Shown here one piece after another: positions 7,972 through 16,094 of a DNA stretch of 64,000 nt (positions are counted from its first letter, which is position 1; each line of letters opens with the position of its first letter). The position numbers and the translations under genes were made by a program. Origin of the DNA: Amycolatopsis balhimycina FH 1894 (GTDB lineage Bacteria; Actinomycetota; Actinomycetes; Mycobacteriales; Pseudonocardiaceae); assembly GCF_000384295.1 (NCBI RefSeq), contig NZ_KB913037.1, positions 5,514,822-5,578,821 on the forward strand. Reading direction: 5' to 3'. The notes beneath the pieces are model-generated. The model was not told the origin of the DNA. It saw only the letters and a program-made list of their open reading frames with translations, and made no database searches.

Positions 7972-8192
7972 TGGACCAGGATGACCTTGCCGCGGTCGGG
8001 GCCGACCGCCACGACGTCGCCGTCGGTCAGCTGGCGGCCGCGGCGGGTCTCCACCTCGCCGTTGACCGTGACCTCCTCGGCGTCGATCAGGTCTTTGGCG
8101 TGGGAGCCGTCCTCGGCGAGGCCGGCCAGCTTGAGGAACTGGCCGAGCCGGATCGGCTCGCCGGTGATGGGTACGTCGACGGGGTCGCTCAT
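7968..8192 (-). CDS. S4-domain RNA-binding protein (YbcJ/RlbA-like)
   Basis: The 74-residue protein is almost entirely one S4 domain: IRLGQFLKLAGLAEDGSHAK, DLIDAEEVTVNGEVETRRGR and DGDVVAV. S4 domains bind structured RNA, and stand-alone copies of this size are linked to ribosome or rRNA metabolism, though the target here is unknown. It starts at ATG 8192 and overlaps the Ldh2-like gene tail to tail by 4 bp. Confidence 0.88.
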   Translation of the reverse strand: MSDPVDVPITGEPIRLGQFLKLAGLAEDGSHAKDLIDAEEVTVNGEVETRRGRQLTDGDVVAVGPDRGKVILVH

Positions 8193-8209
8193 ACCCGCAT
8201 CATGCCGCC

Positions 8210-9001
8210 TCAGGTGCGGGCGGTCGTCTGCCGGTAGAGCGCCAGGACGTCCTTGTCGAAGTAGCTCGAGTAAGACGTGTCGGGGTCGTCGCCGCCGTAC
8301 TCGAACCCGCCGATGACGCCGATCACCGTGCCGAGCCGGGTCCGCGGGTTCTGCCCGGTGACCCACGGCCCGCCGCTGGTGCCGGTCGGGAAGCCCGCGC
8401 AGTTCACTTTCAGCTGGAAAGTGTCCTGCTGGCTGGTGGTGTTCTGGCAGACGGCGGCGATCTCGGAGTCGTCCGGGTAGCCGGTGAGCGTGATGGCCTG
8501 TTCGAACGCGGTGCCGGTGGCGAGGACGTTCGCGCCGACGAGGCTCTCCAGCGTCTTGGTCGTGCCGACCTGGTGCGCGGTCGCGAAGCCGACGTCGAGA
8601 TCCGGGTCCGACGACGCGCTCCAGCCGGGCGCGACGAGCTCGTCGGACACCGCCCAGTAGCCGAACGGCGCGATGCCGTCGTGGAAAGCGGGCGCGAACG
8701 TGACGTTGGTCAGGTAGCCGCCGCCCTCGCCTTCGTGGAGGCAGTGGGCCGCCGTCAGCAGCACGTTGCCCTGCTCGCTGTGCACGACGCTGGCCGTGCA
8801 GTAGTGCGACCCCTCCTGGAACAGCGCGCCGACCGCGGGACTCGACACCGCGGGCAGGGCGGGGGAGGTCGCCGGTGCCGCTTCGATCGTGCCGACGTCC
8901 GGTGACGCGCCGGCGAACGGCTGACCGCGGGCGATCACCACGAGAGCCGCGCCGAGCAGGGCGACCGCAGCCAGGATGAACAGGACGGCTGGCCGCCGCA
9001 C
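8210..9001 (-). CDS. Membrane-anchored trypsin-like serine protease
   Basis: The 263-residue product (start GTG 9001, with GGGAGG 9 nt upstream) begins with a short basic stretch and one membrane helix (AVLFILAAVALLGAALVVIA). A Pro/Ala-rich stalk and a chymotrypsin-fold domain follow. The triad is visible: His in NVLLTAAHC, Asp in DPDLDVGFA, Ser in PTGTSGGPW. Four further cysteines can form two disulphides. It should act outside the membrane on secreted or cell-wall proteins. A more upstream GTG at 9088 is in frame but has no good ribosome site. Confidence 0.87.
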   Translation of the reverse strand: MRRPAVLFILAAVALLGAALVVIARGQPFAGASPDVGTIEAAPATSPALPAVSSPAVGALFQEGSHYCTASVVHSEQGNVLLTAAHCLHEGEGGGYLTNVTFAPAFHDGIAPFGYWAVSDELVAPGWSASSDPDLDVGFATAHQVGTTKTLESLVGANVLATGTAFEQAITLTGYPDDSEIAAVCQNTTSQQDTFQLKVNCAGFPTGTSGGPWVTGQNPRTRLGTVIGVIGGFEYGGDDPDTSYSSYFDKDVLALYRQTTART

Positions 9002-9105
9002 AGTGCATCGCCTCCCTCGTCCGTCCGGTCCGGTACCTGTCGACCCCACCACTTTAGGACGACGCACCGACACAATCAGCACACCCACAGCAAGCTCACA
9101 GGCGC

Positions 9106-9129
9106 TAGTATCCGTAACTCGCGAGTAAC
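9106..9129 (+). promoter_or_regulatory. Probable -10 box plus palindromic operator of the SDR gene
   Basis: TAGTAT (9106-9111) is a good -10 box. It is followed at once by the 10-bp perfect palindrome ACTCGCGAGT (9117-9126) within GTAACTCGCGAGTAAC. A repressor bound there would cover the transcription start. The palindrome style is that of TetR-family operators, but no TetR gene is adjacent. Confidence 0.45.
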
Positions 9130-9150
9130 ACCTGACGGGCGGGAGTGCCG

Positions 9151-9957
9151 ATGAAGCAGTTCACGGACAAGGTCGTGGTGGTCACCGGGGCGGGTTCGGG
9201 CATCGGCCGCGCCCTGGCGTGCGAGTTCGCCCGGCGCGGCGCGCGGGTCGCGCTTTCCGACGTCGACACCGCGAACGCGGAGGAGACGGCGAAGCTGGCC
9301 GGCGGCGACGCCCGCGCGTACACACTGGACGTTTCCGACCGCAGTGCCGTGCTCGCGCACGCCGAAGACGTCGCCGACGAGTTCGGCGGTGTCAACGTCA
9401 TCGTGAACAACGCCGGGGTGGCGCTCGGCGCGACCGTCGAGGAAATGACGTTCGAGGACTACGACTGGCTGATGGGCGTCAACCTCGGTGGGGTCGTGAA
9501 CGGGACGAAAGCGTTCCTGCCGCACCTGATCGCTTCCGGCGAAGGGCACGTCGTCAACATTTCCAGCGTGTTCGGCTTCGTCGGCGTGCCGACGCAGAGC
9601 GCGTACAACGCGGCCAAGTTCGCGGTGCGCGGGTTCACCGAAGCGCTGCGCGAGGAAATGCTGCTCGCGCGCCGCCCGGTCGCGGTGAGCTGCGTGCACC
9701 CCGGCGGGATCAAGACCAACATCGTGCGCAACTCCCGCGGCGGCGCCGACGACCAGGAGAAGGCCGCGCAGGGTTTCGAGCGGATCGCCCGCACGACACC
9801 GGAGAAGGCGGCGCAGACGATCCTGCGCGGGATCGAGCGCAAGTCGGCGCGGATCCTCATCGGACCGGACGCCTACGTGATCGACGCCATCCCGCGCGTC
9901 CTCGGCTCGGCCTACCAGCGGCCGCTGGCGGCGCTCGCGCGGCTCGGGCTCAAGTAG
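9151..9957 (+). CDS. Short-chain dehydrogenase/reductase
   Basis: The 268-residue protein is a classical SDR: TGAGSGIG (NAD(P) binding) near residue 12, LDVSD, NNAG near residue 90, catalytic Ser in VVNISSVFG, and YNAAK with the catalytic Tyr and Lys near residue 155. A hydrophobic C-terminus follows. It reduces or oxidises a carbonyl or hydroxyl group; the substrate cannot be read from the sequence. ATG 9151 with GGGAG 5 nt upstream was chosen over GTG 9145. The promoter just upstream carries a palindromic operator. Confidence 0.88.
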   Translation: MKQFTDKVVVVTGAGSGIGRALACEFARRGARVALSDVDTANAEETAKLAGGDARAYTLDVSDRSAVLAHAEDVADEFGGVNVIVNNAGVALGATVEEMTFEDYDWLMGVNLGGVVNGTKAFLPHLIASGEGHVVNISSVFGFVGVPTQSAYNAAKFAVRGFTEALREEMLLARRPVAVSCVHPGGIKTNIVRNSRGGADDQEKAAQGFERIARTTPEKAAQTILRGIERKSARILIGPDAYVIDAIPRVLGSAYQRPLAALARLGLK

Positions 9958-10077
9958 TCCGAAAACTGAATCCTTTTTCCGGCTGTCTTGTCACTCAATG
10001 GAGTTGCGTTTCTGACAGGACCGTCCGAAATGGTCCAGAATGCGGGGGGTCCGCGAGCCCCGTACCGGAGGTCCCCG

Positions 10078-10695
10078 ATGCTTCGCACCGCACAACGCAG
10101 TGCGACCCGTCCGTCCAGCGACCGCACCGCGGGGGAGTTGCTGGATCGCACCGGCATCGTCGCGGCGAGCCTGCCCCGGCGCCGCCGCACCGACGACGAG
10201 GTCACCGCGGCTGAGCCGATCTTCACCCGGCCGCCGGTGTGCGACCGGGACCTGCGCCCGAAGTCGGTGGTGATCCGGCGCCGGGCCCGCGGCTGGCTCG
10301 GCGGTGGTGCCGCGGTGCTGCTCGTCGCGGCCGGCTGGCTGGGTGGCGGGCTGTTCACCGGCGGCCTCTTCACGCCCGCGACATCCGATGACGTGGCGCA
10401 GGTGGATCCGCGCCCGGCCGTGGCCACGGCAGCCGTCCCGGAGCCGGCGGCCCCGCAGGCGCCGGTCGTCGTCACGCCGCCGCCGAAGACCGTGTACGTG
10501 CCGGCGCCCGCGAAGCAGGCGCCGAAACAGGTGCAGGCACAAGCGAAACCGCAGCCGAAGAAGACGACGCCGGCGGAGGACGAGGCCCGGGTCGACCTGC
10601 CGGCGTCGTCGGCCAAGCCGCCGCCTGCCACCGACCCCGTCCAGGTGTGGTTCGACGTCGCCCAGAGCATGGTGCGGCGCTACGGCGGACGCTGA
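10078..10695 (+). CDS. Single-pass membrane protein with long Pro/Ala/Lys-rich tail, function unknown
   Basis: Not recognised. The 205-residue product (ATG 10078, GGAGG 7 nt upstream) has a basic cytoplasmic N-terminus of about 75 residues. One glycine-rich membrane segment (GGGAAVLLVAAGWLGGGLF) is followed by a low-complexity outer part rich in Pro, Ala, Val and Lys (APKQVQAQAKPQPKKTTP). It ends with a short helix, VQVWFDVAQSMVRRY. The proline-rich region looks like a spacer through the cell wall. The gene converges on the CitB-like regulator, whose stop is 1 bp away. Confidence 0.6.
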   Translation: MLRTAQRSATRPSSDRTAGELLDRTGIVAASLPRRRRTDDEVTAAEPIFTRPPVCDRDLRPKSVVIRRRARGWLGGGAAVLLVAAGWLGGGLFTGGLFTPATSDDVAQVDPRPAVATAAVPEPAAPQAPVVVTPPPKTVYVPAPAKQAPKQVQAQAKPQPKKTTPAEDEARVDLPASSAKPPPATDPVQVWFDVAQSMVRRYGGR

Positions 10696-10696
10696 G

Positions 10697-11356
10697 TCAG
10701 GCGCCGGTCCAGCGGTATTCGTGCTCGGGGCGGCCGGTGGCGCCGTAGCGCAGGCGCATCTGGACCGTCCCGGACTCCGCGAGCGCGGTGAGGTACCGCT
10801 GCGCCGTCGCCCGCGCCATGCCGAGTTCCCCGGCGACCTCCGCGGCCGACAGCGGTCGGCCCGCCTTGCGCAGCTGCTCCGAAACCAGCCGCGACGTCGC
10901 CGTCGACTGGCCCTTCGGCGCGGACGTGCGGTCCTGGTCGTGCAGCACGCGGTAGGCGCGGTCGACGTCGTCCTGGGCCAGGGCCCGCTCTTCGGCGAGC
11001 AGGGCGCGGAAGCGCGCGTAGGACGTCAGCCGTTCAGCGAGCTGGCGCGTGGTGAACGGCTTGATCAGGTAGTTCAGCGCGCCGGCCCGGATCGCCGCGG
11101 CCACCGACGCGCTGTCGGTCGCCGCGGACAGCACGATCGTGTCGGTCTGCAGTTCCGGGAGCACGGCGAGACCGGACTCGTCGGGCAGGTAGACGTCGAG
11201 CAGGATCAGGTCCGGCGAGAGCTCCCGGACGCGGGCGCGCGCCTCGGCGGCGGTGTGCGCGGTGCCGACCACCGCGAAGCCTTCGACCTCCTCGACGAAC
11301 CCGGCGTGCACGCCGGCGACCCGGAAGTCGTCGTCGACGATCAGCGTGCGGATCAT
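10697..11356 (-). CDS. CitB/DcuR-type response regulator
   Basis: The 219-residue protein has a receiver domain with the acidic pocket (VDDD near residue 7), phospho-acceptor Asp in LILLDVYLPD, Thr/Ser in IVLSAATD and Lys in LIKPFTT. A C-terminal helix-turn-helix of the CitB family follows (SAAEVAGELGMARATAQRYLTAL). Regulators of this class control uptake genes for C4-dicarboxylates, citrate or similar anions. It overlaps the sensor kinase gene by 4 bp (kinase first), so the two are translated together. The divergent ABC importer is the obvious target. Confidence 0.92.
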   Translation of the reverse strand: MIRTLIVDDDFRVAGVHAGFVEEVEGFAVVGTAHTAAEARARVRELSPDLILLDVYLPDESGLAVLPELQTDTIVLSAATDSASVAAAIRAGALNYLIKPFTTRQLAERLTSYARFRALLAEERALAQDDVDRAYRVLHDQDRTSAPKGQSTATSRLVSEQLRKAGRPLSAAEVAGELGMARATAQRYLTALAESGTVQMRLRYGATGRPEHEYRWTGA

Positions 11357-12957
11357 CCGTCCTCCGTCAGCATTCCGGGCAGTTTGGCGACGAACAGGGC
11401 CCCCGTCTCGTCTTCGGCGGGGTCGGCCAGCCAGACGTCGCCGCCGTGGGCGCGGGCGGCCTGCCGGGCGAGCGCGAGGCCGAGGCCGTGGCCGGGTGCG
11501 ATCTTCGTCGAGACGCCTTCGTCGAACAACGTCCGCCGCAGGTCCGCGGGCACACCCGGCCCACTGTCCACAACGGACACGTGCAGGGTGGTGCCGTCGG
11601 CGAACAGGCCGATCTCGACGGCCGCCGGCCGCCGCGGACCCATCCGCGCGGCGTGCAGGGCGTTGTCGACGAGGTTGCCGATCACGGTGTTGGCGGCGAT
11701 CGGGTCGGTCACCGTCGCCGGCACCCAGCTGTCCTCGGCGAGCTTCAGGCTGAGGCCTTTTTCCTGCGCCTGCTCGGTTTTCGCGACGAGCAGCGCCTGC
11801 AGGTACGGGTCGGCGACCGCGTCGCCCAGCTCGCTCGGCCGCGCCGACGACGAGTCCGTCAGCGTCTGCAGGTACTCGACGGCCTCGCCGTGGTGGCCGA
11901 GCTGGAGCAGCCCGTAGAGCGTGTGCAGGCGGTTGGCGAACTCGTGCCGCTGGGCGCGCAGGCCGTCGGACAGCGCACGGATGCCGTCGAGCTCGCGGGT
12001 GAGCGTGTCGAGGTCGGTGCGGTCGCGGAAGGTGAGCACGGTGCCGATCGGGCGGTCGTCGAGCCGCACAGCACGGGAATTGATCACCAGCACGCGGTTC
12101 CCGGCCACCGCGAGGAGGTTGTCGACCGGACGTCCTTCGGCGACGGCCTTGTGCAGCCGCGGGCTGAGCTCGAGCTCGGCCATCGACGCGCCGATCGGCA
12201 GTTCGGTACCGAGCAGGCGTTCGGCTTCGTCGTTGCGCACCGACACGCGGTTCGCCTCGTCGACGGCGAGCACGCCTTCGCCGATCCCGTGCAGCACGGC
12301 TTCCCGTTCGTAGAGCAGCTCGGTCAGTTCGTGCGGTTCGAGGCCGTGGGTGACGCGCCGCAGCCGCCGGTTCAGCAGCGCCGACGCGCCCGCACCGAGC
12401 AGCAACGCGCCGCCGGCGAACAACAGCGTGATCGTCAGCAGCCGGTTGAAGTCGCCGGTCGGGTCGCCGACCTCGAAGCCGACGCTGACCTCGCCGACCA
12501 CGCGCGGGCCCTGCCAGATCGGCGTCTTGCTGCGCACGGACAGGCCGAGTGTCCCGCTCTGCACCGCGCTGACCTCGTCGCCGCCGGCGAGGGCCACGTC
12601 CGGAGGGGTGCTCACCCGCTGGCCGATCAGGCTCTCCGTCGGGTGGGCCAGCCGGATGCCCTTGTCGTCGGTGATCACGACGAACAAGGCCTCGTTGACC
12701 TTCGTGACGGCGAGGACGCGTTCTTCGAGGGGCCCGCCGGGGAGCTTCGCGGCGGCGTTCGCGACGACGACCGGATCCGCGGCGACGGACTTCGCGATGG
12801 CCAGCGCGCGGCGGCCGTACTGGTCGGTGAGCGTGTGGCTCAGCAGCACGCTGACCAGCGCGACGCCGATCCCGACGACGAGGAGCACCACGCCGATCTG
12901 CAGCAGCAGCACCTGCCTGCTGAACCGCATGCGCGGGAAGAGCGCCCACTTTGGCAT
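11353..12957 (-). CDS. CitA/DcuS-type membrane sensor histidine kinase
   Basis: The 534-residue kinase has an N-terminal membrane helix (about residues 14-38), an extracytoplasmic sensor domain of about 130 residues (PAS/PDC type, with SLIGQRVSTPPD and KTPIWQGPRVVGEVSVGFEV), and a second helix (ITLLFAGGALLLGAGASALL). A cytoplasmic PAS domain (VLHGIGEGVLAVDEANRVSV) precedes the phospho-acceptor helix RAQRHEFANRLHTLYGLLQL, typical of the CitA family. The ATPase boxes are NLVDNALHAA (N), DSGPGV (G1) and GHGLGLALARQ (G2). The partner regulator follows. The ligand is unknown; the divergent importer suggests the same compound is sensed and taken up. ATG 12930 is an alternative start. Confidence 0.92.
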   Translation of the reverse strand: MPKWALFPRMRFSRQVLLLQIGVVLLVVGIGVALVSVLLSHTLTDQYGRRALAIAKSVAADPVVVANAAAKLPGGPLEERVLAVTKVNEALFVVITDDKGIRLAHPTESLIGQRVSTPPDVALAGGDEVSAVQSGTLGLSVRSKTPIWQGPRVVGEVSVGFEVGDPTGDFNRLLTITLLFAGGALLLGAGASALLNRRLRRVTHGLEPHELTELLYEREAVLHGIGEGVLAVDEANRVSVRNDEAERLLGTELPIGASMAELELSPRLHKAVAEGRPVDNLLAVAGNRVLVINSRAVRLDDRPIGTVLTFRDRTDLDTLTRELDGIRALSDGLRAQRHEFANRLHTLYGLLQLGHHGEAVEYLQTLTDSSSARPSELGDAVADPYLQALLVAKTEQAQEKGLSLKLAEDSWVPATVTDPIAANTVIGNLVDNALHAARMGPRRPAAVEIGLFADGTTLHVSVVDSGPGVPADLRRTLFDEGVSTKIAPGHGLGLALARQAARAHGGDVWLADPAEDETGALFVAKLPGMLTEDG

Positions 12958-13122
12958 GGCTCGGAACCATACCCCCAGGTCAAGGCCGTGCGCTAAATGT
13001 GCAAAACATTCAGAACGCGCAGCTGCGACGCAGAACGTCGACAAGCTTCACGCGGGCGCCACACGTACTTAACGTCGTTCCCCAACGTGACCCCCACCAC
13101 GTGACAAAGGAGTCACCTCCCC

Positions 13123-13929
13123 ATGGTTCCCCCACTGATCGAACTCACCGGAGCCACCAAAAGGTTCCCGAGCGGGTCCGGTTCCGTGCACACGGCCGTC
13201 CGCGATCTGACCATGACCGTCCAGCCCGGCGAGTTCGTCGCGGTCGTCGGCCCGACGGGCTGCGGCAAGTCGACGACGCTCTCGCTGGTCTCCGGGCTGC
13301 AGCCGCCGTCCGCCGGCCGGGTGCGGGTGAACGGCGAGGACGTGACGTCCATTCCGGACGGCGTCGGCTACATGTTCCAGACCGACGCCGTGATGCCGTG
13401 GCGTTCGGTGCTCGACAACGTCGCCTCCGGCCCGCGCTTCCGCGGCGTGCCGAAGGCCGAGGCCCGCGCCCAGGCCGTCGACTGGATCGGCCGGGTCGGG
13501 CTCGCCGGGTTCGAGAAGTACTACCCGCACCAGCTCTCCGGCGGGATGCGCAAGCGCGTCGCGCTGGCCCAGACGCTGGTCACCAAGCCGAAGATCATGC
13601 TGATGGACGAGCCGTTCTCGGCACTGGACGTCCAGACGCGGGCGCTGATGCAGGACGAGCTGCTGCGGCTGTGGTCCGGTTCGGGTGCCGCGGTCATCTT
13701 CGTGACGCACGACCTCGACGAGGCGATCGCGCTGTCGGACAAGGTCGTCGTGCTGACCTCGTCGCCGGCCACCGTGAAGGACGTCTTCGAGATTCCCCTG
13801 GAGCGGCCGCGAAAGGTGGAGGACCTGCGGCTCACCGAAGACTTCCGCAAGCTCTACGCCGACATCTGGGAATCGCTGCGCAGCGAGGTCGACAAGGCCC
13901 GCCAGAAGGGAGCGACCAATGTCGCTTGA
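13123..13929 (+). CDS. NitT/TauT-type ABC importer, ATP-binding subunit
   Basis: The 268-residue ATPase has Walker A VGPTGCGKST, the Q-loop GYMFQTDAVMPWR, ABC signature QLSGGMRKRVALAQ, Walker B KIMLMDEPFSALD and H-loop IFVTHDLDEAI. The Q-loop and the MPWR sequence are typical of nitrate/sulfonate/taurine/thiamine-precursor importers. It works with the permease (11-bp overlap) and the lipoprotein receptor that follow. AAGGAG precedes ATG 13123. The cluster diverges from the CitA/CitB genes. Confidence 0.94.
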   Translation: MVPPLIELTGATKRFPSGSGSVHTAVRDLTMTVQPGEFVAVVGPTGCGKSTTLSLVSGLQPPSAGRVRVNGEDVTSIPDGVGYMFQTDAVMPWRSVLDNVASGPRFRGVPKAEARAQAVDWIGRVGLAGFEKYYPHQLSGGMRKRVALAQTLVTKPKIMLMDEPFSALDVQTRALMQDELLRLWSGSGAAVIFVTHDLDEAIALSDKVVVLTSSPATVKDVFEIPLERPRKVEDLRLTEDFRKLYADIWESLRSEVDKARQKGATNVA

Positions 13930-14803
13930 GACCCCCGCGGCTCCGGCCACCACCCTGCCGGTGCTGGAAACCGAGCAGGACATCCTCACGAAGGCGAAGC
14001 GCGCGTCGTCGCGGCGCAAGCGCAACACCTGGCTGCTGCGGCTGGCACTGGTCGTCGTGTGGCTCGGCAGCTGGGAACTGACCGCGACCTACTGGATCGA
14101 CCCGTTCTTCTACTCGAAGCCGTCCCGCATCTGGCTGCGGCTGGTCGAGTGGATCACCAGCGGCACCGACTTCGGCTCGCTCTGGTACCAGCTGTGGGTC
14201 ACCGTCGAAGAGGCACTGGTCGGCTTCGCGATCGGTGCGGTGGCCGGCGTCATCTTCGGCGTGATCCTGGGCCGCAGCCAGTACCTGGCCGACGTGCTCG
14301 CGCCGTTCATCAAGGCCGCCAACGCGGTGCCGCGCATCGTGCTCGCGTCGCTGTTCGTCATCTGGTTCGGGCTGGGGCTGGCGTCCAAGGTCGCCACGGT
14401 CGTCGTGCTGGTGTTCTTCGTCGTGTTCTTCAACGCCTTCACCGGCGCCCGCGAGGTGGACCGCAACCTGATCGACAACGCGCGCATCCTCGGCGCGGGC
14501 CGGATGCAGGTGATCAAGGCGATCGTGCTGCCGAGCGCGACGTCGTGGATCCTGTCCTCGCTGCACACCGCGTTCGGCTTCGCGCTGATCGGCGCGGTCG
14601 TCGGCGAGTACGCCGGGTCCAAGGCGGGCATCGGCTTCCTGATTTCGAACGCACAAGGCACGTTCGACTCCGCGGGCATCTACGCCGCGATGATCATCAT
14701 CACCGTCGTCGCCCTCGTCGCCGAGTGGGGCATCGGGAACCTCGAGAACCGGCTGCTGCGGTGGCGGCCCTCGATGTCCGCCTCCAGCCAGACCGTCATC
14801 TGA
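13919..14803 (+). CDS. NitT/TauT-type ABC importer, permease subunit
   Basis: The 294-residue protein has six predicted membrane helices and the BPD_transp_1 (SsuC/TauC) architecture. The EAA loop that docks on the ATPase reads ARILGAGRMQVIKAIVLPSA (about residues 190-209). It starts at ATG 13919, inside the end of the ATPase gene, so translational coupling is likely. A long N-terminal cytoplasmic extension of about 40 residues precedes the first helix. The membrane domain should form a homodimer. Confidence 0.93.
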   Translation: MSLETPAAPATTLPVLETEQDILTKAKRASSRRKRNTWLLRLALVVVWLGSWELTATYWIDPFFYSKPSRIWLRLVEWITSGTDFGSLWYQLWVTVEEALVGFAIGAVAGVIFGVILGRSQYLADVLAPFIKAANAVPRIVLASLFVIWFGLGLASKVATVVVLVFFVVFFNAFTGAREVDRNLIDNARILGAGRMQVIKAIVLPSATSWILSSLHTAFGFALIGAVVGEYAGSKAGIGFLISNAQGTFDSAGIYAAMIIITVVALVAEWGIGNLENRLLRWRPSMSASSQTVI

Positions 14804-14816
14804 AAGGAACGAATCG

Positions 14817-15866
14817 ATGAGGATTCGCCGAATCGCCGGCGCGGTGACCGCGCTGACCGTGGTGGCGGCGCTGACCACCGCCTGCCAGGACTCCCGCGTC
14901 GCCGCGACGGGGGAGGGCGGCAAGCCCAAGGTCACGATCATGGTCGGCGGCCTGGAAAAGGTCATCTACCTGCCCGCCATGCTCACCCAGCAGCTGGGGA
15001 ACTTCGCCGCCCAGGGCATCGACGTCGAGCTGCAGAGCGAGCAGTCGGGCGCCAACGCCGAGACCGCGCTAGTCGCCGGTCAGGTGCAGGGCGTGGTCGG
15101 GTTCTACGACCACACGATCGACCTGCAGGCCAAGGACCAGTGCATCAAGAGCGTGGTGCAGCTGGCCAACATCCCCGGTGAGGCCGAGGTCGTCGGCACC
15201 AAGCAGGCCGATCAGATCAAGAGCTCGGCCGACTTCAAGGGCAAGAAGCTGGGCGTGACGTCGCTCGGGTCGTCCACCGACTTCCTCACGAAGGCGCTGG
15301 CGGCCAAGGCGGGCGTCGGGGCCGACCAGTACACGCCGGTCAAGGTCGGCGCCGGGCAGACGTTCATCGCGAGCCTGGACAACGGCGGCATCGACGGCGG
15401 CATGACCACCGACCCGACCATCGCGCAGCTGACCAACACCGGCAAGGCGAAGGTGCTCTACGACCTGCGGACGGTCGAAGGCACGAAGGCCGCGCTGGGC
15501 GGGCTGTACCCGGCGTCGTCGCTGTACATGAGCTGTGACTTCGTCGACCGGAACAAGGACGCGGTGCAGAAGCTGGCCAACGCCTTCGTCGCCACGCTGA
15601 AGTGGATCGATCAGCACAGCCCCGAGGAGATCGCGGCGAAGATGCCGCCGTCCTACAGCGGCGGTGACAAGGCGCTGTACGTCAAGTCCATCAAGGACAG
15701 CATCGGGATGTTCAACGGTGACGGCAAGATGGACGCCGACGGTGCGAAGAACGTGCTCGAGGTGCTTTCGAGCTTCTCGAAGAACGTGAAGCCGAAGAAG
15801 GACTCGATCGACCTGTCGAAGACCTACACGACGGAGTTCGTCGACGCGGCCGCGAAACAAGGCTGA
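14817..15866 (+). CDS. ABC importer substrate-binding lipoprotein (NMT1/THI5-like)
   Basis: The 349-residue protein has a lipoprotein signal: MRIRRIAGAVTALTVVAAL followed by the lipobox LTTAC, giving a lipid-anchored Cys23. The mature part is a type-2 periplasmic-binding fold of the NMT1/SsuA class (KPKVTIMVGG, YLPAMLTQQLGNFAAQGIDVEL, GANAETALVAGQVQGVVGF). Family members bind sulfonates, nitrate, pyrimidine precursors of thiamine or aromatic acids; nothing here decides among them. It is the last gene of the importer operon and is followed by a strong hairpin terminator. Confidence 0.92.
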   Translation: MRIRRIAGAVTALTVVAALTTACQDSRVAATGEGGKPKVTIMVGGLEKVIYLPAMLTQQLGNFAAQGIDVELQSEQSGANAETALVAGQVQGVVGFYDHTIDLQAKDQCIKSVVQLANIPGEAEVVGTKQADQIKSSADFKGKKLGVTSLGSSTDFLTKALAAKAGVGADQYTPVKVGAGQTFIASLDNGGIDGGMTTDPTIAQLTNTGKAKVLYDLRTVEGTKAALGGLYPASSLYMSCDFVDRNKDAVQKLANAFVATLKWIDQHSPEEIAAKMPPSYSGGDKALYVKSIKDSIGMFNGDGKMDADGAKNVLEVLSSFSKNVKPKKDSIDLSKTYTTEFVDAAAKQG

Positions 15867-15905
15867 AGCCCCGCTCACCTGACCGGGCGGTAGGTGAGCG
15901 ACATG

Positions 15906-15950
15906 GACCCGTGAAGGTCTCTCCCCCGCGGAGGCCTTCACGGGTCTTTT
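15906..15950 (+). terminator. Rho-independent terminator of the ABC importer operon (TGAANGNCNC family)
   Basis: The arms gacccgtgaagg (15906-15917) and ccttcacgggtc (15935-15946) pair over 12 bp and are followed by TTTT. Both arms start with the motif TGAAGG(T/C)CTC that recurs in other long hairpins of this window. Confidence 0.85.
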
Positions 15951-16094
15951 CGTTCAATACGACGTAAATCCGGCAAATGGTGAGTCTTTCCCGGAATGTG
16001 AAGACCCTTCGAAAGTAGCTACCTTCCCGGCGGCGCGAATCCAACACTTGGACACACGGCTTTCCCGGTCCCCCTCGGTGAACGGAGTCCCCGA

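Noticed and set aside
11446..12996. Open frame of 516 codons opposite the CitA-like kinase
   Set aside because: The kinase on the minus strand has all ATPase boxes. The plus frame is compositional shadow.
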